Source of the DNA: Deltaproteobacteria bacterium GWA2_55_10 | GTDB taxonomy: Bacteria; Desulfobacterota; GWC2-55-46 | DNA length: 5,955 bases | Direction of reading: 5' to 3' | Assembly (NCBI GenBank): GCA_001797415.1 | Contig: MGPL01000101.1 | Span: forward strand, 1 to 5,955 | Shown: positions 1-5,626 of the stretch, piece after piece | How the letters are laid out: the number at the start of each line of letters is the position of its first letter | Numbering within the stretch: the stretch's first letter is position 1 | The notes under the pieces: generated by a model | Databases searched by the model: none | What the model saw: only the letters and a program-made list of their open reading frames with translations | Told to the model about the DNA's origin: nothing | Translations under genes and position numbers: made by a program

Positions 1-162
1 GTCGGCAGGGGATCGACCCATATACTCTATCTGGAGGCAGGCGAGGGCAGGACCCCTATCAAGGCGGAATTGCCGAACTTCGTGCTCCGGAAACTTGAAC
101 TTGCGGTAGGGCTGAGGATAAGGGTATCATTAAAAAAGGAGAATATCTGGTTAATACCCTGA
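1..162 (+). CDS. ABC transporter ATP-binding protein, C-terminal fragment (TOBE-like domain)
   Basis: This is the last 53 codons of a gene that begins before the window, read in frame from base 1 to the TGA at 160-162. The peptide starts VGRGSTHILYLEAGEG, continues through a KAELPNFVLRKLELAVG segment and ends RVSLKKENIWLIP. That pattern (a G-S-x-H strand, a short hairpin, a conserved Pro, L-x-x-G, then a V-x-L-K strand ending at the C-terminus) is typical of the TOBE domain closing the ATPase subunit of molybdate/tungstate, sulfate and sugar-type ABC importers. The ATPase core with Walker motifs lies outside the window, so the substrate cannot be read. A ModC/TupC/WtpC-like role is possible, but this is inference from a short tail. 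Repeat copy 1 begins 12 bases after the stop codon, with no separate terminator between. Confidence 0.7.
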   Translation, partial: VGRGSTHILYLEAGEGRTPIKAELPNFVLRKLELAVGLRIRVSLKKENIWLIP

Positions 163-173
163 TTTTCAACAAT

Positions 174-301
174 AGGCTGCTGAAAAAGTCCATCTGCTTT
201 GTTGGCTTCAGAAGCGGCAGAAGCGACGTACATGAGAGTACGCCTCATTCCTCGCTCCCCGATTTAACCGGGGCCTCGCATAGGGAGCTCATTTGAAGCC
301 T
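174..301 (+). repeat. Dispersed palindromic (MITE-like) repeat, copy 1
   Basis: This is a 128-bp copy of a repeat found three times in the window, in the same orientation as copy 2 and opposite to copy 3. It opens AGGCTGCTGAAAAAGTCC and closes with GAGCTCATTTGAAGCCT, an imperfect inverted repeat of the opening. Inside are a CGTAC/GTACG hairpin (227-231 with 238-242) and a CCCCG...CGGGG palindrome within 257-273. Bases 235-282 are identical to 4565-4612 in copy 2, and the first 33 bases match copy 3 exactly. The part between (about 208-234) is strongly diverged. It has no coding capacity of note and no transposase, so any movement would need help in trans. It lies between the ABC ATPase stop and the CDF gene. 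Confidence 0.85.
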
Positions 302-309
302 GAACGAAA

Positions 310-315
310 TAGAAT
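310..315 (+). promoter_or_regulatory. Possible -10 element for the CDF transporter gene
   Basis: TAGAAT matches the sigma-70 -10 consensus at five of six positions and lies in the short AT-rich gap after repeat copy 1, 27 bases before the ATG. No convincing -35 hexamer is seen at 16-18 bases upstream, where the sequence is still repeat copy 1. The call is weak; read-through from the upstream ABC operon is an alternative. Confidence 0.25.
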
Positions 316-342
316 TTTCCATTAACCAGTTAAACGAATAAT

Positions 343-1287
343 ATGGAAGCCCACGAACAGCCCCATGCCCATGACCACGACCTTGATGAGAGGGTCAAGC
401 GGCGCCTGCTGATATCGATTGCGCTCACGAGTCTTATATTCATCGCCGAGCTTGCGGGCGGCTACCTGACCAATTCCCTGGCCCTCATGACAGACGCCGC
501 GCACGTCTTCATGGATGTATTCGCCCTCTCTTTGAGCTTTTTCGCCATCTACATAGCGGAGATGCCCCCTACGGAGAAGCGGACCTACGGCCTCCACAGG
601 GTCGAGGTATTCGTATCATTCATAAACAGCTTCGTACTTATCCTCCTGACCATCTTTATCTTCTACAAAGGTCTTGACCGCTTCTGGAACCCGGAGCCCG
701 TAGAGAGCGTTGGCATGCTCGTTGTCGCAGCCATCGGCCTTGCCGTGAACCTCATCGTGGCCATGTGGCTCCACCGCTACGCGGTAAGCGACTTGAACGT
801 AAAGAGCGCCTTCATACACGTCGTTGGCGACGCCGCCGCCTCAGTCGGCGTCATAGCCGCAGCCGTCATCATCTACTTTACGGGCTGGTTCAAGGCCGAC
901 CCGCTCATAAGCATGCTCATCTGCCTCATCATCGTAAACGGGGCTGTAAAGATAATACGGGAGTCCTCCCACATACTCCTCGAGGGCGTACCCAGGGACA
1001 TAGACCTCAAGAGGGTCAGGGACGAGATACTCGCCTTCGAGGGAGTCGGCGGCGTTCACAGCCTGCACATCTGGTCGATATGCCATAATGTCTATGCATT
1101 GAGCGCCCATGTCGATGTAATCCCCACCCAGAGGTGGAGGATGGCGGAGATTTTCGGGGATATAAACGAAAAGCTCGCCCATGACCACCACATCTTTTAT
1201 ACGACACTCCAGGCCGAGTGCTCGGGCTGCAACCCGAACGACATATACGGCAAGATAGCCCACAAGGAACGCGGGCACCTCCATTAG
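343..1287 (+). CDS. Cation diffusion facilitator (CDF) family transporter, CzcD/ZitB-like Zn2+ exporter
   Basis: This 314-residue inner-membrane protein should export Zn2+ (or a similar divalent cation) in exchange for protons, as known for the CDF family. Six membrane segments are visible at about 22-42, 47-71, 88-110, 122-145, 157-181 and 186-204, followed by a cytoplasmic metal-binding domain at about 205-300. The transport site is two HxxxD motifs: H54-D58 in segment 2 (HVFMD) and H159-D163 in segment 5 (HVVGD). This His/Asp pairing is typical of zinc-transporting CzcD/ZitB-type members. The short loop motif YGLHRVEV (82-89) is also characteristic. The N-terminus is His-rich (H4, H8, H10, H12), and the C-terminal domain has further candidate ligands: H239, H242, H256, HDHH at 280-283 and C293/C296. 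An in-frame TAA at 331-333 excludes a longer start. No Shine-Dalgarno sequence is visible before the ATG. The gene stands between repeat copy 1 and the protease gene. The exact metal is inferred. Confidence 0.93.
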   Translation: MEAHEQPHAHDHDLDERVKRRLLISIALTSLIFIAELAGGYLTNSLALMTDAAHVFMDVFALSLSFFAIYIAEMPPTEKRTYGLHRVEVFVSFINSFVLILLTIFIFYKGLDRFWNPEPVESVGMLVVAAIGLAVNLIVAMWLHRYAVSDLNVKSAFIHVVGDAAASVGVIAAAVIIYFTGWFKADPLISMLICLIIVNGAVKIIRESSHILLEGVPRDIDLKRVRDEILAFEGVGGVHSLHIWSICHNVYALSAHVDVIPTQRWRMAEIFGDINEKLAHDHHIFYTTLQAECSGCNPNDIYGKIAHKERGHLH

Positions 1288-1295
1288 CCCGGATA

Positions 1296-1304
1296 TGTTA
1301 TAAT
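1296..1304 (+). promoter_or_regulatory. Extended -10 promoter for the lon-queE unit
   Basis: TGTTATAAT is a perfect extended -10 element (TGn plus consensus TATAAT at 1299-1304). It lies in the 67-base gap between the CDF stop and the protease start. The -35 position falls in the end of the CDF gene and does not resemble TTGACA, as is common for extended -10 promoters. Transcription would begin near 1311, giving a leader of about 44 bases with the AGGGGGAG ribosome-binding site at 1344-1351. It would let lon-queE be expressed independently of the CDF gene. Confidence 0.6.
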
Positions 1305-1354
1305 TAAGACGGAAAACAGTAGCTGAGGCCTAAAAAACAGCCCAGGGGGAGATC

Positions 1355-3823
1355 ATGCCTAAAGTCAACCCATTGCCGGTGGAAGAGCTCTTCTGGAGGT
1401 GCCCTCCGGAGAGGTTTTCGTTTGCAACCACCGAAGAGCTCCCTTCGCTCTCCGAAATTATAGGCCAGGACAGGGCGCTCCGCTCCATCGATTTCGGACT
1501 CGGGATCACCAATCACAACTATAATATTTTCGTCCTGGGAGAGACGGGCGTCGGCAAGTCCACGACCGTAAAGGACATAATAGAGGCAAAGGCCAAGCGC
1601 GAGAGCGTACCGGACGACTGGTGCTATGTCTTCGACTTCGGCGACCCGGACACCCCCACAGCGATTAACCTGCCCCCTGGCAGGGGGAGCGAGTTCTCGA
1701 CGGAGATGGATGAGCTTGTTGAATCGCTCCGCAGGGACATCCCCAGGGTCTTCGAGTCAAAGGACTACGAGAAGCACAGGGACGAGATACTGGAAGGCCA
1801 GCAGGAGCGCACAAGGGCGCTTTTCTTCAGGCTCGAGCAGAGGGCGCTGGAGAAGGGGCTTGTGCTTAAGAAGACCGTGAGCGGTCTGGCCGTAGTGCCT
1901 GCAAAGAACGGCAAGCCCATGAGCCAGGAGGAGTTCGAATCCCTTCCGGCGGAGAGGAGGGCCGCTATAGAGCAGGACCTTGTCGTCATGCAGGACAAGC
2001 TCTCTGACGCCATCCGCGAGGCGAGGGCCATTGAGAAGGACACGAAGGAGAGGATAAACACCCTCGACAGGGAAGTGGTCCAGTACGTGGTCAACCCCGC
2101 GATAAACGAACTCCTCGAGATGTTCAAGAACTTCAAGGGGGTCGTCGAGTACCTATACAAGGTCAAGGAGAACATACTCGACAATATAGACGACTTCAGG
2201 CCAAAGGAGGACGTGCCGCTGGCGATAGGCGGCATAAGGCTCCAGAAGCAGGAGCCTACCTTCGAGAGATTCAAGGTGAACCTCATAGTGAGCAACAGGG
2301 AGAACGAGGGCGCGCCTGTGGTCTTTGAATCGAACCCGACCTATACGAACCTCTTCGGCAGGATAGAGTACAAGGTCCAGCTCGGCGTGGCAACGACGGA
2401 CTTCACCATGATAAAGGCCGGGTCGATATTGAAGGCCAACGGCGGCTACCTCATCGTGAACGCGCTCGACGTGCTCAGGAACATCTTTGTCTATGATTCG
2501 CTCAAAAGGATGATAAAGAACAGGGAGGCGCGCATCGAGGACCCCTGGGAGCAGTACAGGCTCGTATCATCCACCACGCTCAAGCCCTCTCCGATACCCG
2601 TGAACATAAAGCTCGTCATCATCGGCGAGCCGTTCATATATTACCTCCTCTACAACCTCGACACCGAGTACAGGAAGCTCTTCAAGGTAAAGGCGGATTT
2701 CGACACCGTGATGCCGAGGAGCGATGACAATATAGAGAAGTACGCCCACTTCATTGCCACGCGCTGCAGGGAGGAGGGGCTGCTGCCCTTTGACAGGACG
2801 GGCGTGAGCAGGATAATAGAGTACGGCGCGAGGCTTGCCGGCGACAAGGATAAGCTTACGGCCAGGTTCAACGACATAGAGAACATGATTGTCGAGGCAG
2901 GCTACTGGGCGAAGGTCGAGGGCGCAAGGAACGTATCTGCCTCCCATGTGGAGAAGGCGGACGCCGAACGGGTCTACAGGAACTCAAAGATCTCGGATAA
3001 GCTCAGGGATTATATAACCGAGGACACCATAATGGTCGCCACCGGCGGCAAGGTGGTAGGGCAGGTAAACGGCCTTGCCATTCTCGACCCCGGAGACTAC
3101 GCCTTTGGCAAGCCTTCGAGGGTCACCGCAAAGGTCTTCATGGGCGACTCCGGCGTCGTTAACATAGAGAGGGAAGTGAAGATGAGCGGACGCATACACA
3201 ACAAGGCGCTCATGATCTTCACCAGCTTCCTTGGCGAGAGGTTCGCTCAGAAGTTCCCGCTCACGCTCTCGGCGTCGATAACCTTCGAGCAGCTGTACGA
3301 GGAGATAGAAGGCGACAGCGCGACCTGTACTGAAGTTTACGCCCTCTACTCGAGCCTGTCCGGGAAGCCGCTTGACCAGGGAATAGCAGTGACCGGCTCC
3401 ATGAACCAGAGGGGAGAGGTCCAGCCCATAGGCGGGGTGAACCAGAAGATCGAGGGCTTCTTCGAGGTCTGCAAGGCAAAGGGGCTGACCGGGGCGCAAG
3501 GCGTCATAATACCTAAGAGAAATGTGCGGCACCTGATGCTCAAGCGCGAGGTCGTTGACGCGGTAAAGGACGGCAAGTTCGCCGTATACCCCATAGAGCA
3601 CGTGGACGAGGGGCTTGAGATATTGACTGGCATGCAGGCGGGGGAGAGGGACACTAACGGGAATTTTCCAGAGGGAACTCTCAATGACCTCGTTGAAAAG
3701 AGGCTCCACGGCCTTGCGAAAGACCTGAAGGCGTTCGGCAGGCCGCCGGCAAAAAAGGAGCTCTCCGGAAGTGAGACAGGCGAGGCAGCCAGGGAAATAG
3801 ACGGGAAGGACAGGAAGGCTTAG
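1355..3823 (+). CDS. Lon-related ATP-dependent serine protease (LonH/YcbZ-like, AAA_32 plus Lon_C)
   Basis: This 822-residue protein is a predicted soluble ATP-driven protease of peptidase family S16, of the subgroup that includes E. coli YcbZ (LonH). It lacks the N-terminal substrate domain of classical Lon. An AAA+ region covers about 10-540, with Walker A GETGVGKST (62-70). A charged, helix-rich insert follows at about 130-275. The segment aligned with Walker B is GGYLIVNALDVL (363-374), without a DE pair, and KLVIIGEP (419-426) looks like a sensor-1 strand. The protease domain spans about 555-755. Catalytic Ser655 lies in EGDSA and Lys698 in PIGGVNQKIEG, 43 residues apart as in E. coli Lon (S679/K722). 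The last ~55 residues are a hydrophilic tail. No membrane segment is seen, unlike archaeal LonB. The start is supported by AGGGGGAG at 1344-1351. The stop lies one base before queE. Substrates are unknown; protein quality control is inferred from the family. Confidence 0.93.
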   Translation: MPKVNPLPVEELFWRCPPERFSFATTEELPSLSEIIGQDRALRSIDFGLGITNHNYNIFVLGETGVGKSTTVKDIIEAKAKRESVPDDWCYVFDFGDPDTPTAINLPPGRGSEFSTEMDELVESLRRDIPRVFESKDYEKHRDEILEGQQERTRALFFRLEQRALEKGLVLKKTVSGLAVVPAKNGKPMSQEEFESLPAERRAAIEQDLVVMQDKLSDAIREARAIEKDTKERINTLDREVVQYVVNPAINELLEMFKNFKGVVEYLYKVKENILDNIDDFRPKEDVPLAIGGIRLQKQEPTFERFKVNLIVSNRENEGAPVVFESNPTYTNLFGRIEYKVQLGVATTDFTMIKAGSILKANGGYLIVNALDVLRNIFVYDSLKRMIKNREARIEDPWEQYRLVSSTTLKPSPIPVNIKLVIIGEPFIYYLLYNLDTEYRKLFKVKADFDTVMPRSDDNIEKYAHFIATRCREEGLLPFDRTGVSRIIEYGARLAGDKDKLTARFNDIENMIVEAGYWAKVEGARNVSASHVEKADAERVYRNSKISDKLRDYITEDTIMVATGGKVVGQVNGLAILDPGDYAFGKPSRVTAKVFMGDSGVVNIEREVKMSGRIHNKALMIFTSFLGERFAQKFPLTLSASITFEQLYEEIEGDSATCTEVYALYSSLSGKPLDQGIAVTGSMNQRGEVQPIGGVNQKIEGFFEVCKAKGLTGAQGVIIPKRNVRHLMLKREVVDAVKDGKFAVYPIEHVDEGLEILTGMQAGERDTNGNFPEGTLNDLVEKRLHGLAKDLKAFGRPPAKKELSGSETGEAAREIDGKDRKA
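3812..3818 (+). promoter_or_regulatory. Ribosome-binding site of queE inside the end of the protease gene
   Basis: AGGAAGG lies six bases before the queE ATG and within the last codons of the upstream protease gene. The protease stop TAG and the queE ATG are separated by a single G. A terminating ribosome would therefore sit on the queE start, implying translational coupling. It also fixes the queE start at 3825. Confidence 0.7.
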
Positions 3824-3824
3824 G

Positions 3825-4463
3825 ATGTACGTTTGCGAGATATTCAAGAGCATACAGGGCGAGTCGACATACGCGGGGCTTCCCTGCGTCTTCGTGAGGC
3901 TTTCTGGCTGTAACTTGAGATGCACATGGTGCGACACGACCTACGCAAGGGGCTCTGACGAAGCCATAGAGCTGCCGACAGATGAGGTGCTCCGCAGGGT
4001 CTTGGAGTTCGGCTGCTCTCTTGTTGAGATAACCGGCGGCGAGCCCCTGCTGCAGGAAGAGGCAAGGGAGCTTGCCTCGAAGCTACTCTCTTCCGGATAT
4101 ACAGTGCTGGTCGAGACCAACGGCTCCGTGCCGCTCGCCGGCCTCGATGAGGAGGTAATAAAGATAGTCGACGTGAAAGGCCCTTCCAGCGGGCACGCCG
4201 GCAGTTTTCTTGTCGAGAACCTTCGGCACATCGGCCCTGAGGACGAGCTCAAGTTCGTCATAGGCAACAGGGAGGATTACGAGGCCGCAAAGGGTTTCCT
4301 GGAGGAAATGCTCAGGGGCCGGACCGAGAAGGTCCTTTTCGCTCCCGTGAGGCCTGGGCTGCACCCGAAAGAGCTTGCCGAATGGATATTGAAGGACGGG
4401 CTCCGGGTGCGCCTTCAACTGCAATTGCACGCCTACATCTGGCCCAACGAGCGGGGCAGGTAG
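3825..4463 (+). CDS. queE: 7-carboxy-7-deazaguanine synthase QueE (radical SAM)
   Basis: QueE converts 6-carboxy-5,6,7,8-tetrahydropterin to 7-carboxy-7-deazaguanine in the cytoplasm, on the route to preQ0 and queuosine-modified tRNA. This 212-residue protein has the expected marks. The N-terminal SIQGES (9-14) is the QueE signature. The radical SAM Cx3Cx2C motif is C29-C33-C36 (CNLRCTWC), which holds the 4Fe-4S cluster. GGEP (71-74) is the SAM-binding motif, and VETNGS (96-101) follows. The C-terminus QLQLHAYIWPNERGR matches the usual H-x-Y-I-W-P ending, so the gene looks complete at a normal short-form length. It sits one base behind the Lon-like protease gene. No other queuosine genes (queC, queD, queF) are in the window, so this is an isolated pathway member here and its partners must lie elsewhere. 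I see no functional link to the protease beyond shared transcription. Confidence 0.95.
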   Translation: MYVCEIFKSIQGESTYAGLPCVFVRLSGCNLRCTWCDTTYARGSDEAIELPTDEVLRRVLEFGCSLVEITGGEPLLQEEARELASKLLSSGYTVLVETNGSVPLAGLDEEVIKIVDVKGPSSGHAGSFLVENLRHIGPEDELKFVIGNREDYEAAKGFLEEMLRGRTEKVLFAPVRPGLHPKELAEWILKDGLRVRLQLQLHAYIWPNERGR

Positions 4464-4483
4464 TCCTTTACTTTTCTGCCCCG
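4452..4483 (+). terminator. Hairpin at the queE 3' end, weak terminator candidate
   Basis: CGGGGCAG (4452-4459) pairs perfectly with CTGCCCCG (4476-4483) around a 16-base pyrimidine-rich loop. The left arm overlaps the end of queE and the stop TAG lies in the loop. No T-run follows the stem, so it is not a standard intrinsic terminator. It may instead protect the mRNA 3' end, or act together with repeat copy 2, which begins 20 bases later. Confidence 0.35.
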
Positions 4484-4502
4484 TGCCTGTTAAAATTCCC
4501 TC

Positions 4503-4632
4503 AGGCTTGAAATGAGTCCATCTGCTTTCTTGGCTTCAAAGCTCGTCAGTGCGGCGTACGGCAAAGAGTACGCCTCATTCCTCGCTCCCCGATTTAACCG
4601 GGGCCTCGCATATGGAGCTTTTTGAGCAGTCT
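4503..4632 (+). repeat. Dispersed palindromic (MITE-like) repeat, copy 2
   Basis: This 130-bp copy has the same orientation as copy 1 and is inverted relative to copy 3, to which it is about 92% identical by eye. It opens AGGCTTGAAATGAGTCC and closes with GGAGCTTTTTGAGCAGTCT. Internal structure: a perfect 7-bp hairpin GGCGTAC/GTACGCC (4553-4559 with 4568-4574, 8-base loop) and the CCCCGATTTAACCGGGG palindrome (4587-4603). Its own two arms pair poorly. Its left arm matches the right arm of copy 1 (AGGCTT-AAATGAG type), and its right arm matches the left arm of copy 1 and both arms of copy 3 (CTGCT-AAAAAG type). It lies between queE and the cytochrome assembly gene. Confidence 0.88.
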
Positions 4633-4650
4633 GAAAAAAATGCTTTAAAT
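4622..4650 (+). promoter_or_regulatory. Possible promoter of the cytochrome assembly gene, -35 inside repeat copy 2
   Basis: TTGAGC (4622-4627) and TTAAAT (4645-4650) are separated by 17 bases, and each matches the sigma-70 consensus at four of six positions. The -35-like half lies in the terminal arm of repeat copy 2, so the repeat may contribute to expression of the downstream gene. The match is modest and could be chance in AT-rich sequence. Confidence 0.3.
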
Positions 4651-4675
4651 ACGACCCGGAGTCTAAAGTCCAAAG

Positions 4676-5458
4676 ATGAAGCCGTTCCTCATAGCAGCCA
4701 TAGCCCTGTATGCCCTGAGCCTCATTACCGTATTAATCCACCACGCATCGAAATCAAAGCCTGTTGGCGGCGCGTCAAAATGGCTCCTCGTGGCCGGCCT
4801 TCTGGTGCACACGGGCGGCCTTCTGGAACGCATCTGGTCGACCGGACACGCGCCGATGGCGTCGATGTACGAAACGCTCGTCTTCTTCAGCTGGACGACC
4901 GTGCTTGTGAGCGTGATAGTCATATTCAGGTATGATGAGCGCGAAACAGAGATAGTCACGGTGCCTGTCTCCATCCTCGCTATCCTTTTCGCACTGGCGA
5001 ATGAAAAGCCCGGAGGGCCGCTTACGCTGATCCTCCGCACCCGCTGGTTCGAGACGCACGTTACCGCCTCTTTCGCCGCGTACGCGCTCTTTACGCTGGC
5101 CTTCTCAGCCGCCGCTATCTATCTTTGGAAAAAGTGGAGGAGGACCGAAGAGGAGGAATTAAAGAAGTTCCAGGACATTGCCTCAAGGAGCATCCTGTGG
5201 GGCTTCTGCTTCTTCTCGGCATCGATGTTCGCGGGCGCTGTCTGGGCGTATCTCGCGTGGGGCACCTACTGGCTCTGGGAACCCAAGGTAATATGGTCGT
5301 TCATCGTATGGTTCTTCTACGCCGGAGCCATGCACGCCTGGTACGTAAGGGAATGGCGCGGCACAGGCCTTGCCATCGCAACTGTTCTGGGCTTTATCGT
5401 CGTGCTCTTTACCTATCTTGGCGTTTCTCTCCTGATGAAGAGCAGCCATAACTTTTAG
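4676..5458 (+). CDS. ccsA: System II cytochrome c biogenesis heme-handling protein CcsA (ResC type; often annotated CcsB)
   Basis: This 260-residue polytopic membrane protein belongs to the heme-handling family that, with its ResB-like partner, carries heme across the membrane and attaches it to apocytochrome c. About eight membrane segments are visible (roughly 4-22, 36-51, 65-84, 93-108, 129-150, 171-194, 205-223 and 231-253). The periplasmic heme motif (WWD domain) is WGTYWLWEPK at 195-204, a Glu variant of the usual W-D-P-K. Three histidines, H128, H220 and H258, have spacing (92 and 38) close to that of the three essential histidines in the CcsA part of known CcsA/CcsBA proteins. The last lies in the C-terminal SSHNF, corresponding to the usual GLHSY. 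The early MASMYETLVFF segment is typical of the family. The only nearby upstream in-frame ATG (4640) meets TAA two codons later, so 4676 is the start. Its Shine-Dalgarno is weak. HemX is a related alternative. No ResB partner is in the window. The gene is bracketed by inverted repeat copies 2 and 3. Confidence 0.9.
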   Translation: MKPFLIAAIALYALSLITVLIHHASKSKPVGGASKWLLVAGLLVHTGGLLERIWSTGHAPMASMYETLVFFSWTTVLVSVIVIFRYDERETEIVTVPVSILAILFALANEKPGGPLTLILRTRWFETHVTASFAAYALFTLAFSAAAIYLWKKWRRTEEEELKKFQDIASRSILWGFCFFSASMFAGAVWAYLAWGTYWLWEPKVIWSFIVWFFYAGAMHAWYVREWRGTGLAIATVLGFIVVLFTYLGVSLLMKSSHNF

Positions 5459-5459
5459 C

Positions 5460-5485
5460 CCGGTAATAATTGCCGGAAATTTTTT
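5460..5485 (+). terminator. Rho-independent terminator of the cytochrome assembly gene
   Basis: CCGGTAA (5460-5466) pairs with TTGCCGG (5470-5476) through seven base pairs including one G-U, around a three-base TAA loop. It is followed by AAA and then six Ts (5480-5485). It begins two bases after the stop codon and lies before repeat copy 3, so the repeat is not needed to end this transcript. Confidence 0.7.
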
Positions 5486-5495
5486 CAGTACTTTT

Positions 5496-5626
5496 AGGCT
5501 GCTCAAAAAGCTCCATATGCGAGGCCCCGGTTAAACCGGGGAGCGAGGAAGGAGGCGTACTTTTTGCCGTACGCCGCACTGACGAGCTTTGAGGCCAACA
5601 AAGCAGATGGACTTTTTCAGCAGCCT
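5496..5626 (-). repeat. Dispersed palindromic (MITE-like) repeat, copy 3 (inverted)
   Basis: This is the best preserved copy, 131 bp, inverted relative to copies 1 and 2. Its arms AGGCTGCTCAAAAAGCTCC (from 5496) and GGACTTTTTCAGCAGCCT (ending 5626) pair over about 19 positions, with one mismatch and one bulged base. The arms continue one or two bases outward as TTA/TAA. Between them are three perfect hairpins: CCCCGGTT/AACCGGGG (5525-5541), GGCGTAC/GTACGCC (5554-5560 with 5569-5575) and GCTTTG/CAAAGC (5586-5591 with 5599-5604). A single strand could therefore fold into a cloverleaf-like four-stem form. It fills the gap between two convergent genes and contains the last two bases of the minus-strand stop codon. 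Confidence 0.9.

Noticed and set aside
27..248. A 73-codon minus-strand frame across the ABC tail and repeat copy 1.
   Set aside because: It overlaps the TOBE-like plus-strand frame and the repeat. The equivalent frame is not kept in copies 2 and 3, so it is not a repeat-encoded peptide.
174..301. Repeat copies as CRISPR repeats or attachment sites of a known integrase.
   Set aside because: They are ~130 bp, kilobases apart, partly inverted, with no regular spacers. No integrase, cas gene or tRNA gene is in the window.
3815..3824. AAGGCTTAGG occurs at the end of the protease gene and again (on the minus strand) at the methyltransferase end.
   Set aside because: Ten bases shared at two Lys-Ala-stop endings is compatible with chance and codon preference. 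The flanking sequence does not match, and no repeat copy is present at the protease site.
2984..3937. A 317-codon open frame on the minus strand across the end of the protease gene and the start of queE.
   Set aside because: It lies antisense to two well-supported genes with clear catalytic motifs. Its protein has no recognisable domain and looks like a shadow of a codon-biased gene.
343..4463. CDF, Lon-like protease and QueE as a novel functional system.
   Set aside because: Each is a common housekeeping family with an independent role. A promoter separates the CDF gene from lon, and nothing in the proteins suggests partnership. Only the repeat-bounded arrangement is unusual.
4549..4935. 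A 128-codon plus-strand frame starting in repeat copy 2 and running into ccsA.
   Set aside because: It is out of frame with ccsA, begins inside the repeat and has no domain-like sequence. The ccsA frame has membrane segments and the WWD motif.
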